22,100 bases of DNA from Acetobacteraceae bacterium (lineage in GTDB: Bacteria; Pseudomonadota; Alphaproteobacteria; Zavarziniales; Zavarziniaceae). The notes under the pieces were generated by a model. It was not told the DNA's origin. It ran no database searches and worked only from the letters and a program-made list of their open reading frames with translations. The DNA is taken from the NCBI GenBank assembly GCA_947379865.1, contig CANCOY010000066.1, positions 1 through 22,100 of the forward strand, given 5' to 3'. Below are positions 6,163 through 13,648 of the stretch, one piece after another (position 1 is the first letter of the stretch; each line of letters starts with the position of its first letter). The translations under genes and the position numbers were made by a program.

Positions 6163-7127
6163 GTGTCACTGACAGGGCCCCCTCAGGCACCGCCGACGAT
6201 GCCCTGCTGTCGCGCGATGAAATCTCCGACATCCTGAATGTTCATTTCAATTCCAAGGACGGCCTGAGAGCCTATATTGCCAAGCTGCAGACAGATGCCC
6301 AGGAGGGTAGCCGTCTGCCAATGCTCGACATTGTGCTCGACCGCTATGTGCGCACGCTGAACACCACCATGCGCAACTTCACCTCGGAAAACGTCGATAT
6401 CTCAATCGACAACATCTATTCCCAGCGCTTTGGCGATTTCATCAACCAGATCCAGGGCCCGGTGATGCTTGGCATGGTGCGCTCGGGACCCTGGCGCAAT
6501 ATTGCCCTGATCAGCATCGACAGCCCGCTGATTTACGCCATAGTCGACGTGTTACTGGGCGGCCGGCATCACAATGACGCTGCCGGGATGGAAGGGCGCG
6601 CCTTCACGACAATCGAGCGGCGGATGATCCGGCGCCTGATCGAGGCGCTGCTGCCTGACCTGAACAAGGCCTTTGCGACAATCGGTGAACCCGCCTTCGA
6701 GCTTGACCGGGTTGAGATCAATCCCCGCTTCGCCCGCGTGCTGCGACCCGATACCCCAACCGTCGTCGCCGCCATGCGCTTCTATATGGAAGATCGCGGC
6801 GGCAAGATAACCATGGCGTTCCCGGTCCCCCTCTTCCAGTCGGTGCGGGAGCGACTGGGCCAATCATTCATTGGCGACGGCACTGAAGATGACAGGGACT
6901 GGTCATCGCTGCTCGGCCAGCAGACCCTGACCACGCGGGTCAATGTTCAGGTCATTCTCGATACCCTTTCCGCCACCCTTGGTGATGTCCTTGCGTGGAA
7001 GCCCGGCGTGCAGATCCCGCTTGAGGCGAGCACGCGGACACCTGTCGAGATACATGCAAGCAAGGTGATGATCGGACACGGTGAACTTGGCCATTCTGGC
7101 GGGATGCTTGCGGTGCGAATGTTATGA
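6159..7127 (+). CDS. fliM: Flagellar motor switch protein FliM
   Basis: 322 residues. Near the N-terminus is LLSRDEISDIL, the short segment that binds phosphorylated CheY in known FliM. The middle CheC-like domain (about 45-235) includes LDRYVRTLNTTMRNF, YSQRFGDFINQI, a GG motif in DVLLGGRHHND that contacts FliG, and TTIERRMIRRLIEALLPDL. The C-terminal SpoA-like domain (about 255-322) has VNVQVILDTLSATLGDVLAWKPG and ends in GGMLAVRML. FliM forms the C ring between FliG and FliN and transmits chemotaxis input to the rotor. It overlaps fliQ and the next gene by ATGA four-base overlaps, indicating translational coupling. The coding sequence is complete. Confidence 0.95.
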   Translation: MSVTDRAPSGTADDALLSRDEISDILNVHFNSKDGLRAYIAKLQTDAQEGSRLPMLDIVLDRYVRTLNTTMRNFTSENVDISIDNIYSQRFGDFINQIQGPVMLGMVRSGPWRNIALISIDSPLIYAIVDVLLGGRHHNDAAGMEGRAFTTIERRMIRRLIEALLPDLNKAFATIGEPAFELDRVEINPRFARVLRPDTPTVVAAMRFYMEDRGGKITMAFPVPLFQSVRERLGQSFIGDGTEDDRDWSSLLGQQTLTTRVNVQVILDTLSATLGDVLAWKPGVQIPLEASTRTPVEIHASKVMIGHGELGHSGGMLAVRML

Positions 7128-7540
7128 CAGACTGGACACAGGCCGCCCTGATTGGCTGGCAGATCCTGCACACCATCCTGATCGTGGTGGTCCTTGGCTA
7201 CCTGCTGGTGGTGAACGGTCGCCTGCGCGAGCTGCGTTCCGTAAGGGCGGAGGTTCAGGCCTGGCTGACTGAATTCAACAAGCTGATCACCTCTGGCACC
7301 CTGGCCGCGCGTGAGCTCAAGCAGAGTCTGGCGATGGCGCAGCTGAAGATGCCCGGCATCGCTGCCTCCCGCGAGGGCCGGCCAACGGGCGCACCCAAGG
7401 TCAGCCGTGAGGAGGTCATCCAGGTCTCTGCTGAAGAAATTGCTGCCTTGAGTGGATCGCAGCCGCGCAAGGCACCGCGCGCCGAGGCCCCCCAGGCCAA
7501 GACGCCGCCCCCACCCGACCCCCTGGCAAAACTGTTTTGA
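7124..7540 (+). CDS. Small membrane-anchored protein in the fliM-fliG interval (DUF6468-like)
   Basis: 138 residues. One N-terminal membrane span (about 8-30, GWQILHTILIVVVLGYLLVV) is followed by a basic NGRLRELR stretch, a predicted helix or coiled coil (about 31-70, RAEVQAWLTEFNKLI ... LAARELKQSLAMA), and a Pro/Lys-rich tail. This matches my memory of a DUF6468-type protein found beside fliM in Rhodospirillales, but I cannot confirm the family. The topology predicts most of the chain in the cytoplasm near the C ring. ATGA overlaps with fliM and TGATG with the MotE-like gene tie its expression to both. Function unknown; a role in switch or stator assembly is inferred from position. Confidence 0.6.
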   Translation: MTDWTQAALIGWQILHTILIVVVLGYLLVVNGRLRELRSVRAEVQAWLTEFNKLITSGTLAARELKQSLAMAQLKMPGIAASREGRPTGAPKVSREEVIQVSAEEIAALSGSQPRKAPRAEAPQAKTPPPPDPLAKLF

Positions 7541-8397
7541 TGCCAATGCTACGCTCCCTTCTCCTTCTCACCCTCTTCATCTCCTCCATCGGGGGCGTTG
7601 TCGCCGTCTGGCAGTTGCCCGTCTTCGGCGCCCTGGCCGCAGCACCTGCGGCAATGGCAGCCGCAGACCCGCCCGCAGCACCTGCCCATGTCCCGGCGGC
7701 GGCGGCGGCAAGTCCGGCCAAGGCAGAGCCGACAACGGAACATGCGCCCCCTGCAACAAATGCGGCGGCAACCACTGGCGCCCATAATGAGGCTCCCCTG
7801 CCTGCCGGCCCCGGCAAGGCCAGCCTCTCCGCGCTTGCAAAAATCCCTCTCGATGGTGCCTTTGACCCCCTTGATCTGACGCCAGACCAGATCGCCGTCA
7901 TCAGCCGGGCCTATGAATTCGCCCGCGAGGTGCGGCGGCGGGAAGAAGCCCTGGGCGAGCGCGAGCGCATGCTCGATCTGGCGCGCCTCGAACTGGAAAA
8001 GCGTACCGCCATGTTCGAGCAGAATGTGGCAAGCGCCCGCGAGACCTATGCCTCGGATGCCAAGACACGGCTGGCCGAGTCCGAAGCGGCTCTCTCGCAG
8101 CGTGAGGCCAATCTGACGACGCGCGAAGCGGCACTGCAAAAGCTGATCCAGCAGGTGCGCGGCGATGTTGCGGCACAGAATGCCAAGGCTGCGGCGGTCT
8201 ATCAGAGCATGAAGCCAAAAAAGGCGGCTGCCGTTCTGGCGCAATTGAACGTGGCAGATGCTGCGGCGATCCTTGCGGTCCTGCCGGATGATCAGCGGAC
8301 GAAGATCATTTCCGAGCTTGATCCGGCCCTTGCCAGTGCCGTACTCAAATCACCTCTGGCGGATCAGCTTTCAGCCCTGACGAGCAAGCCTCAATGA
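7540..8397 (+). CDS. MotE-like protein with coiled coil and MgtE_N-like domain
   Basis: 285 residues from ATG 7540, which overlaps the previous stop (TGATG); a TTG three bases earlier is in frame but less likely. An N-terminal hydrophobic segment (about 4-26) acts as a signal or anchor. Then come an Ala/Pro-rich linker (about 30-100), a long charged coiled coil (about 125-215, FAREVRRREEALGERERM ... LTTREAALQKLIQQ) and a C-terminal helical domain (about 222-280, MKPKKAAAVLAQLNVADAAAIL ... ISELDPALA) like the MgtE N-terminal repeat, which resembles FliG helices. This is the COG3334/MotE architecture; Sinorhizobium MotE is a periplasmic chaperone for the stator protein MotC. Membership looks good, the exact role here is inferred. 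Confidence 0.72.
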   Translation: MPMLRSLLLLTLFISSIGGVVAVWQLPVFGALAAAPAAMAAADPPAAPAHVPAAAAASPAKAEPTTEHAPPATNAAATTGAHNEAPLPAGPGKASLSALAKIPLDGAFDPLDLTPDQIAVISRAYEFAREVRRREEALGERERMLDLARLELEKRTAMFEQNVASARETYASDAKTRLAESEAALSQREANLTTREAALQKLIQQVRGDVAAQNAKAAAVYQSMKPKKAAAVLAQLNVADAAAILAVLPDDQRTKIISELDPALASAVLKSPLADQLSALTSKPQ

Positions 8398-8771
8398 AGG
8401 CAGGACCCCTTGCGGTTCTGGCCGTGGTCGCGGGCCTGGCTGGGCAGATCAACCCCCTGCTGGCCGCAGAGGCAGAGTTCGAAATGCCGCGCATGACCAT
8501 AAAGCTGCCCGGTGGTTCGATTTCCAAGCTGTCGGTTTCAGCCACGATCTATGTTGATGAGGCCATGGCCGCCCAGCTTACTGAAAAGATGGGGGCGATC
8601 AGGGAAGAGGTCTTTGCGTCGGCCTATGAGAGTTTCCTCAGCCGTCGCAGCAAGGGTTTTGCCGGCATTGACGCCACCCTGCTACAGGAGCGCATTGCCA
8701 TGGGATTGACAGCACGACTTGGCACGCCAGCCGGGCTACGGGTGCTGTTTCGTGAACTGAGTACCCAGTGA
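8394..8771 (+). CDS. Periplasmic FliL-like protein with signal peptide
   Basis: 125 residues. A Sec-type signal (about 1-25, GPLAVLAVVAGLAG ... LLAAEA, likely cleaved after an AxA-type site) replaces the FliL membrane anchor. The mature part follows the FliL domain: RMTIKLPG strand, SKLSVSATIYVDEAMAA, MGAIREEVFASAYESFL helix (compare the FliL LPEVRSRLL helix), LLQERIAMGLTARLG and the final strand LRVLFRELSTQ. This would give a soluble periplasmic FliL fold beside the switch genes. It overlaps the MotE-like gene by four bases and has no clear Shine-Dalgarno, suggesting coupled translation. I have not seen a named family for it; it could alternatively remain anchored by an uncleaved signal. Confidence 0.65.
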   Translation: MKAGPLAVLAVVAGLAGQINPLLAAEAEFEMPRMTIKLPGGSISKLSVSATIYVDEAMAAQLTEKMGAIREEVFASAYESFLSRRSKGFAGIDATLLQERIAMGLTARLGTPAGLRVLFRELSTQ

Positions 8772-8778
8772 GGCCAGC

Positions 8779-9036
8779 ATGAATTTCATTTTCCTTCTGA
8801 TCGCCTTCGCCCTGTCGGTGATGATCATTGTTCTTCTGTTCACGAACATGCGCGTGACCCAGGAGGTAAAGATCCTGCGCGAGCAGTTACAGGGGATTGA
8901 GAACGGCAGGCTTCTGCTGCAGGACAACCTCAGTTCCGCGCGGCGCAATCTGGACGCCGCCGAGGCGCAGATGCGCTCCATGCGAGACGAGTTGCGGGCC
9001 GAATTCGAATCTGGCATCCGCGAGACCAATAACTGA
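8779..9036 (+). CDS. Short single-span coiled-coil protein upstream of fliG
   Basis: 85 residues. One N-terminal membrane span (about 2-23, FIFLLIAFALSVMIIVLLF) precedes a charged heptad-like helix to the end (VTQEVKILREQLQGIENGRLL ... EAQMRSMRDELRAEF). It begins seven bases after the FliL-like stop, with GAGG at 8770-8773 five bases before the ATG. Topology suggests a tail-like coiled coil in either the cytoplasm or the periplasm; the sequence near the span does not settle which. No family recognised. Its place between the FliL-like gene and fliG suggests a partner for motor components, which is inference. Confidence 0.6.
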   Translation: MNFIFLLIAFALSVMIIVLLFTNMRVTQEVKILREQLQGIENGRLLLQDNLSSARRNLDAAEAQMRSMRDELRAEFESGIRETNN

Positions 9037-9078
9037 GCACAGGACACCTGAGGCAGGGACAAGGGCGAGGGACGACAC

Positions 9079-10092
9079 ATGGCGATCAAGGATTTTGGCA
9101 AGCTCGGCGGGCCCGAGAAGGCAGCCATCATGATGTTTGCCATGGGCGACGAATATGCCGCCAAGGTCTTCGACATGCTCGAGGACGATGAGATCCGGGA
9201 ACTCTCCCAGGCCATGGCCACCCTGGGTTCGGTGGAAGCCAGGGTCGTGGAACGCCTGTTTGTTGATTTTGCCAGCCAGATGTCAGCCGGTGGAACGGTG
9301 GTCGGCACCCTGCAGGCAACCCAACGCCTGCTGCTCAAAGCCATGTCGCCCGAGCAGGTCGAGATGATCATGCAGGACATCAGCGGTCCCTCGGGCCGCA
9401 CGGTGTGGGAGAAGCTGGGCAATGTCAGTGACTCGGTTCTGGCGAACTATCTGAAGAACGAATATCCCCAGACCGTGGCCGTCTGCCTGTCACGCATCAA
9501 GGCTGATCAGGCCGCGCGTGTTCTGACACTGCTGCCGGAATCGCTCTCGCGCGATGTTGTGGTGCGTATGCTGAAGATGGAGACGGTATCGCGCGAGGTT
9601 CTGGATGACGTTGAGCAGACGCTCCGTACGGAATTCATGGCGACCCTGAGCCGTACCCAGCGCCGCGACCCGCACGAGAACATGGCCGAGATCCTGAACA
9701 ACCTCGATCGCGCCAACCTCAACCGCCTGATGACAACAATCGAGGAGATGGCTCCGGAGGGTGCAGAGAAGGTGAAGAGCCTGATGTTCACCTTCGAGGA
9801 CCTCATGAAGCTGACGCCGCAGGATATCCAGGCGGTGCTGCGCGAAGTGGACAAGGACGCACTGGGCATCGCCCTGAAGGGTGCGACCGAGGATCAGCGC
9901 AGGATGTTCTTCCAGGCCATGTCCGAGCGCGCCGTGAAGCTGCTGCAGGAGGAAATCTCCTCCATGGGCCCGGTGCGTATCCGCGACGTCTACGATGCCC
10001 AGGGCCGGATCGTGAACACCACCAAGGATTTGATCAATCGTGGCGTCATCGAGATTGCCGATGACGACGAAGGCAGCGAGATGATCGAATAG
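9079..10092 (+). CDS. fliG: Flagellar motor switch protein FliG
   Basis: 337 residues, standard FliG length. The N-terminal domain (LGGPEKAAIMMFAMGDEYAAKVF) binds the MS ring protein FliF; the middle domain carries NEYPQTVAVCLSRI, the EHPQ motif that contacts FliM, with Tyr in place of His; the C-terminal domain has MFTFEDLMKLTPQDIQAVLREVDKDALGIALKGA, the charged torque helix that meets MotA. GAGGG at 9067-9071 with seven-base spacing supports ATG 9079. Location next to the MotE-like and FliL-like genes and away from fliF is notable; fliF is not in this window. The gene ends the plus-strand run that starts at flgB, and the next gene is convergent 17 bases away. Confidence 0.96.
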   Translation: MAIKDFGKLGGPEKAAIMMFAMGDEYAAKVFDMLEDDEIRELSQAMATLGSVEARVVERLFVDFASQMSAGGTVVGTLQATQRLLLKAMSPEQVEMIMQDISGPSGRTVWEKLGNVSDSVLANYLKNEYPQTVAVCLSRIKADQAARVLTLLPESLSRDVVVRMLKMETVSREVLDDVEQTLRTEFMATLSRTQRRDPHENMAEILNNLDRANLNRLMTTIEEMAPEGAEKVKSLMFTFEDLMKLTPQDIQAVLREVDKDALGIALKGATEDQRRMFFQAMSERAVKLLQEEISSMGPVRIRDVYDAQGRIVNTTKDLINRGVIEIADDDEGSEMIE

Positions 10093-10109
10093 CCTCGGCC
10101 CTTGCTGGC

Positions 10110-10910
10110 TCAGAGCTGATAGACAAACAGCTCTGTATGCCGCGTATCGCGCAGGCGGAGTACGCGGGCACCAGGCGTTGCAGATGACCAGAAACTGTTG
10201 CTGACCAGAAGTGTGCCAGGGCGCATTTCCCGCCGGGCCTTTGCCACCAGCGGTTCCATGGCTGCAGGTGACAGGAAGGCATAAACGAGATCAAAGCTGG
10301 CAAGATCAAGCTTGAAGAGGTCGCCCCCCACAGCCCTCACCCTGCCCTGGGGTGACCTGCCTGAAATCAGGCGCCTCGCCCACGACCGCAGCCAAAGACC
10401 CATCCAGAGTACTGGCGATGCCTCGACCGCCACAACGTCAGCCGCCGGCAGGGCAGCGGCCAGCGCAAAGCTTGCAATGCCGGTGCCGGCCCCAAGATCG
10501 GCAACCCTGGTCGCCCCCGCACGGCGGGCGATGCGGGCAAGACACAGGGCGGTGCGTCGGCTTGTGAGGAAGAGCGGCGCGCGGCTACGCCCAAGCGCCC
10601 CGGAAAAGACACCCAGCGCCAGGAGCACCAAGCCGGCATAGACCAGAGGGTGGAAGCCAAGGGCAATGCTGCACAGGCCAAGTCCTGGCCCTGCCAGCGT
10701 TACCCAGACCCAGACCCGGGAAAGCCGCATCACCGCAGACCCGATGGCAGCCACCCCGACACCGGCAACAAAATAGCAGATGGCGAGGCCCAGTAGGCCG
10801 GTGCCGGGAAACATCCGCCCGCCAACCATGACGAACGCGACAATGGCCACCTGAAGAAGTGCGGAGGCAGCCAGGAACTGTGAAGGGCGCGCCAGACGCC
10901 TACTTCGCAA
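10110..10910 (-). CDS. Membrane-anchored class I SAM methyltransferase (FAM173-like) coupled to motA
   Basis: 266 residues from TTG 10910. The TTG is chosen because GGAGG lies six bases upstream, inside the end of motA; ATG 10928 in the same frame lacks such a site. Residues about 10-107 hold several hydrophobic segments (three or four membrane spans). A methyltransferase domain follows, with SAM motif I VADLGAGTG (136-144), an acidic VVAVEASP strand end, a GDLFKLDLASFDLVYAFLSP segment and MRPGTLLVSNSF. The DLVYAFLSP ... PGTLLVS pattern and membrane anchor recall the FAM173/ATPSC-KMT lysine methyltransferases, which act on membrane proteins. The 11-base overlap with motA implies coupled production. 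The methyltransferase fold is clear; FAM173 kinship and any substrate are inference. Confidence 0.75.
   Translation of the reverse strand: MRSRRLARPSQFLAASALLQVAIVAFVMVGGRMFPGTGLLGLAICYFVAGVGVAAIGSAVMRLSRVWVWVTLAGPGLGLCSIALGFHPLVYAGLVLLALGVFSGALGRSRAPLFLTSRRTALCLARIARRAGATRVADLGAGTGIASFALAAALPAADVVAVEASPVLWMGLWLRSWARRLISGRSPQGRVRAVGGDLFKLDLASFDLVYAFLSPAAMEPLVAKARREMRPGTLLVSNSFWSSATPGARVLRLRDTRHTELFVYQL
10111..10135. terminator. Eight-base perfect hairpin after fliG
   Basis: CAGAGCTG (10111-10118) and CAGCTCTG (10128-10135) pair perfectly around a nine-base loop. It starts 18 bases after the fliG stop and overlaps the last codons of the convergent methyltransferase gene. There is no T-run on either side, so it is not a classical intrinsic terminator, but it could slow or protect 3' ends of both convergent transcripts. 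Confidence 0.35.
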
Positions 10911-11748
10911 GCACCGCCTCCATGTCATAGAAGCTGGGGCGCTTGCCATGATCGATGGACTTACGCGCCATCTCGATGACGATCGCGGGCGCATAACCCT
11001 GCATAAAGCCCACGATCCCCGCCTTCATGACTTCATAGATACGCGCATCCGCCTCAAAGGCCTTGCCACAGGCGGCCGCGATGGGTCCGAAGATGCCGTA
11101 ACACAGAAAGATGCCGGCAAACGTACCGACCAGGGCGGCGCCGATCATGTGGCCGAGCACCTCAGGCGGCTGATCCATCGACCCCATGGTGTGGATCACG
11201 CCCAACACCGCCGCCACGATGCCGATGGCCGGAAAGGAGTCGGCCAATGCCGCGAGGGCGGCGGAAATTTCGTGGTCGGATTTGTGGTGGGCGTCCAGTT
11301 CGGCGTCGAGCACGGTTTCCATCTCGTTGGCATTATCGGTGCCAAGGGTGATCATGCGCAGATAGTCGCGCAGAAAATCTGTGAGGTGATGATCCTTTGC
11401 CACCTTTGGATAGCGGGCAAAGATATCGCTCGAGTCCGGATTTTCGACATGCGGCTCAAGGGCGATAGCCCCCTTCTGCTTGGCCAGGCGGAAGAGCTCG
11501 AACATCATCGACAGCAGCTCAACATAATGGGCCTTTGTGTAGGTCGGCCCCTTGAGGGCAGCAGCAAAGCCCTTGCCCGCACCCTTGATGATGTGCAGCG
11601 GGTTGCCAACGACAAAGCCGCCGATCCCTGCGCCAAAGATGATGATGAATTCGCTGGGCTGCCAGAGCACCCCAAGCTCGCCGCCGTGCGAGGCATAGGC
11701 CCCGAACACACATCCCAGAACGATGACAATGCCGATCACGACAAACAT
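10900..11748 (-). CDS. motA: Flagellar stator protein MotA
   Basis: 282 residues with the MotA plan: two N-terminal membrane helices (from MFVVIGIVIVLGCVFGAY and ILWQ-like segment PSEFIIIFGAGIGGFVVGN), a large cytoplasmic loop with FRLAKQKGAIALEPHVENP, and two C-terminal helices. Pro173 (ADSFPAIG) and Pro222 (GIFGPIAA) fall at the same numbers as the functional prolines of E. coli MotA; Glu98 is kept and Arg90 is Lys. MotA with MotB forms the ion-driven stator that turns FliG. AGAGG six bases before the ATG supports the start. No motB follows; the next gene is the coupled methyltransferase. It is divergent from flgK. Confidence 0.95.
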   Translation of the reverse strand: MFVVIGIVIVLGCVFGAYASHGGELGVLWQPSEFIIIFGAGIGGFVVGNPLHIIKGAGKGFAAALKGPTYTKAHYVELLSMMFELFRLAKQKGAIALEPHVENPDSSDIFARYPKVAKDHHLTDFLRDYLRMITLGTDNANEMETVLDAELDAHHKSDHEISAALAALADSFPAIGIVAAVLGVIHTMGSMDQPPEVLGHMIGAALVGTFAGIFLCYGIFGPIAAACGKAFEADARIYEVMKAGIVGFMQGYAPAIVIEMARKSIDHGKRPSFYDMEAVLAK

Positions 11749-11825
11749 GACGATCCTCTAGGCTTCCGGAGCAAATCTCCAAGCTGAAATCTAGGAGCAT
11801 GCACCGCCGCTTGCGCTGGAAATTG

Positions 11826-11858
11826 ATCCGTTTGCGACCAATCCGTCCCAAAACGGAT
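11826..11858. promoter_or_regulatory. Nested inverted repeats upstream of the flgK promoter
   Basis: ATCCGTTT (11826-11833) pairs with AAACGGAT (11851-11858), and an inner ATCCGT (11841-11846) also pairs with ACGGAT (11853-11858). The array centre is about 60 bases before the predicted flgK transcription start, a suitable position for a sigma-54 activator such as the alphaproteobacterial flagellar regulator FlbD. The sequence does not match a binding consensus I can recall, so this is a position-based suggestion. Confidence 0.35.
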
Positions 11859-11860
11859 GG

Positions 11861-11883
11861 ATGCCAAAATTTTGTGTTGGCAT
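11861..11883. promoter_or_regulatory. Inverted repeat overlapping the -24 element
   Basis: ATGCCAA (11861-11867) and TTGGCAT (11877-11883) are perfect inverted arms with a nine-base spacer, and an inner palindrome CAAAATTTTG lies at 11865-11874. The right arm contains the TGGC of the sigma-54 -24 element. A protein bound here could block the promoter; a chance effect of an A/T tract beside TGGC is also possible. Confidence 0.35.
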
Positions 11884-11892
11884 GGGTCTTGC
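11878..11892 (+). promoter_or_regulatory. Sigma-54 promoter of the flgK operon
   Basis: TGGCATGGGTCTTGC matches the sigma-54 consensus TGGCACG-N4-TTGC in all but one position, with the required ten bases between the invariant GG (11879-11880) and GC (11891-11892). The predicted transcription start near 11904 would leave a leader of about 17 bases containing GGAAGG before the flgK ATG at 11921. Sigma-54 commonly drives hook and late basal-body genes in alphaproteobacteria. Confidence 0.82.
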
Positions 11893-11920
11893 TGAATGTC
11901 CGCTGCAGGAAGGTGGACGT

Positions 11921-13648
11921 ATGAGCATCATCGGCGGACTAAATAACGCGATTTCGGGACTCACGGCCGGCAAGCAGGCTCTTGAGACCATCTCGAATAA
12001 CGTCTCGAACGTGAACACGCCGGGCTATGCCCGGAAGGTGACGGAACTGTCCGTACGCGCCTATACCGGCGGCGGTGGCGGTGGCGTTCGGGTGGAGCAG
12101 ATCACCCGCCAGGTCGATGATTACCTGCAGCAGAGCCTGCGCAGCTCGACCTCGGACACCAGCCGCTCATCAATCTATGCCACTTACGCGGAATCCCTTG
12201 AGAGCGCGCTGGGCCAGCCGGGCCAGAGCAACGACATTGGTGTACTGACCGGCCAGCTGCGCGACGCCCTGGTGCGCTCAGCCACGACGCCGGGTGATGC
12301 CAGCCTGAAGAGCTCGGTTGTTGACGCGGCCAACAAGCTTACCAAGGCACTGCGCGATGCCCGCACGGCCGCGACAGACCTGAAGCGTCAGGCCGACACC
12401 GAGATTTCAACCAGCATCTCGACCGTCAACAGCATGGTTGAGGGCCTGTCCGGCATCAACAAGCAGATCCGCGAGACGCGCGCCCGTGGCGCCGACAGCG
12501 GCCTGCTGGAAGACCGCCGCGAGACCATGCTCGATGGCCTCGGCAAGCTGATCGATTACCAGACCGTAGACCGTGGCGATGGGTCGTTCGACATCATCCT
12601 CGCCGGCGGCCATCTGACGGATGAAAATGGCTCGAACCTGCTGTCCTTCACGCAGAACATCGGCCTCAACGGCGCGGTAACGGTTGGGAACACGGATGTG
12701 ACCGGCCAGATCCGCTCGGGCAAGATCCGTGGGCTGCTGGATGTCCGTGACAACCTGACCTCTACCTACACGGCCGACCTCGACAACTTCGCCAGCCAGC
12801 TGGCTGGCGAGGTGAACGCGATCCACAACGACGGCACTGGCGTGCCAGGACGGCCCGTGATCACCGGCGGCACCCAGGTTCCTGCCACGGCACAGCTCGA
12901 TTACAGCGGCACCCTGCGCTTCTTTGTGACCTCCAGCGATGGCCAGGTGCTCTCGACCTATGACTACTCGACCGCAACCCCGGGCACGCTCAGCGATCTT
13001 GCCGCCGGCCTTGACCTTCGGCACGCAACCGCCACCGTCAGCAACGGCAAGCTCAATCTCGCCGTTGACGACCTGTCCTCGGGGGAGACCATCAGCTGGG
13101 TCGAGGTCAACCCCGGGACCGTAACCGTGGACGGTGCCGATACCGGCAAAAGCCTGTCGCATTTCCTCGGCCTGAACGATTTTCTGGTCAGTGCCGGCAA
13201 TGCCGCAAACATCACTGTCCGTGCCGACATTGCCGCCAGTCCGTCGCTGATCTCTCAGGGTCGCCTGCCGGTTGGCACGACGCCACCAGCCCTTGGCACC
13301 ATCGTCGTCGGTGTTTCCGACGGTTCCACGCTTGCAGCCATTGCCAACAAGCTTGCAGCGCCGACCATCGATCCAGCCCATCCCACCGCGGTGCCGATCA
13401 GCCTGATTGCCCGCAGCGGCGCCCTGGTGTCACGCCATGCCGTGGTCGCGACCAACGCACGCAGCGCCTCCGATGCCCAGCAGCTCATTCTTGGTCAGCT
13501 GGGCGCCAAGGTTTCGGCCGGCTCGGGCGTCAGCCTTGATCAGGAGATGGCGCAGCTCACCGTCTTCCAGAATGCCTATAACGCAGCCGGCCGGGTTCTG
13601 TCGGTTGCCGACCAGATGTACCAGATGCTCACGAGGATCGGGTCATGA
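11921..13648 (+). CDS. flgK: Flagellar hook-filament junction protein FlgK (HAP1)
   Basis: 575 residues. The N-terminus is a textbook axial-protein start: LNNAISGLTAGKQALETISNNVSNVNTPGYARK. The FlgK core (helical stretch about 75-200 and RETMLDGLGKLIDYQ) leads to a central strand-rich region, and the C-terminal end SGVSLDQEMAQLTVFQNAYNAAGRVLSVADQMYQML is diagnostic. FlgK links hook and filament together with FlgL. ATG 11921 is preferred over an upstream in-frame start at 11861, which would lie upstream of the predicted transcription start. flgL begins in an ATGA overlap at 13645. It is the first gene downstream of the sigma-54 promoter. Confidence 0.95.
   Translation: MSIIGGLNNAISGLTAGKQALETISNNVSNVNTPGYARKVTELSVRAYTGGGGGGVRVEQITRQVDDYLQQSLRSSTSDTSRSSIYATYAESLESALGQPGQSNDIGVLTGQLRDALVRSATTPGDASLKSSVVDAANKLTKALRDARTAATDLKRQADTEISTSISTVNSMVEGLSGINKQIRETRARGADSGLLEDRRETMLDGLGKLIDYQTVDRGDGSFDIILAGGHLTDENGSNLLSFTQNIGLNGAVTVGNTDVTGQIRSGKIRGLLDVRDNLTSTYTADLDNFASQLAGEVNAIHNDGTGVPGRPVITGGTQVPATAQLDYSGTLRFFVTSSDGQVLSTYDYSTATPGTLSDLAAGLDLRHATATVSNGKLNLAVDDLSSGETISWVEVNPGTVTVDGADTGKSLSHFLGLNDFLVSAGNAANITVRADIAASPSLISQGRLPVGTTPPALGTIVVGVSDGSTLAAIANKLAAPTIDPAHPTAVPISLIARSGALVSRHAVVATNARSASDAQQLILGQLGAKVSAGSGVSLDQEMAQLTVFQNAYNAAGRVLSVADQMYQMLTRIGS

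Noticed and set aside
8736..9422. Minus-strand open frame opposite the coiled-coil gene and the start of fliG
   Set aside because: Ser/Arg-rich shadow spanning two plus-strand genes; no motif.
10948..11787. Plus-strand open frame of 279 codons opposite motA
   Set aside because: Antisense of a clear MotA; His/Asp/Gly-rich composition is typical of a shadow frame in GC-rich DNA, no motif.
12407..13381. Minus-strand open frame of 324 codons opposite flgK
   Set aside because: Shadow of FlgK; no domain, no ribosome site.
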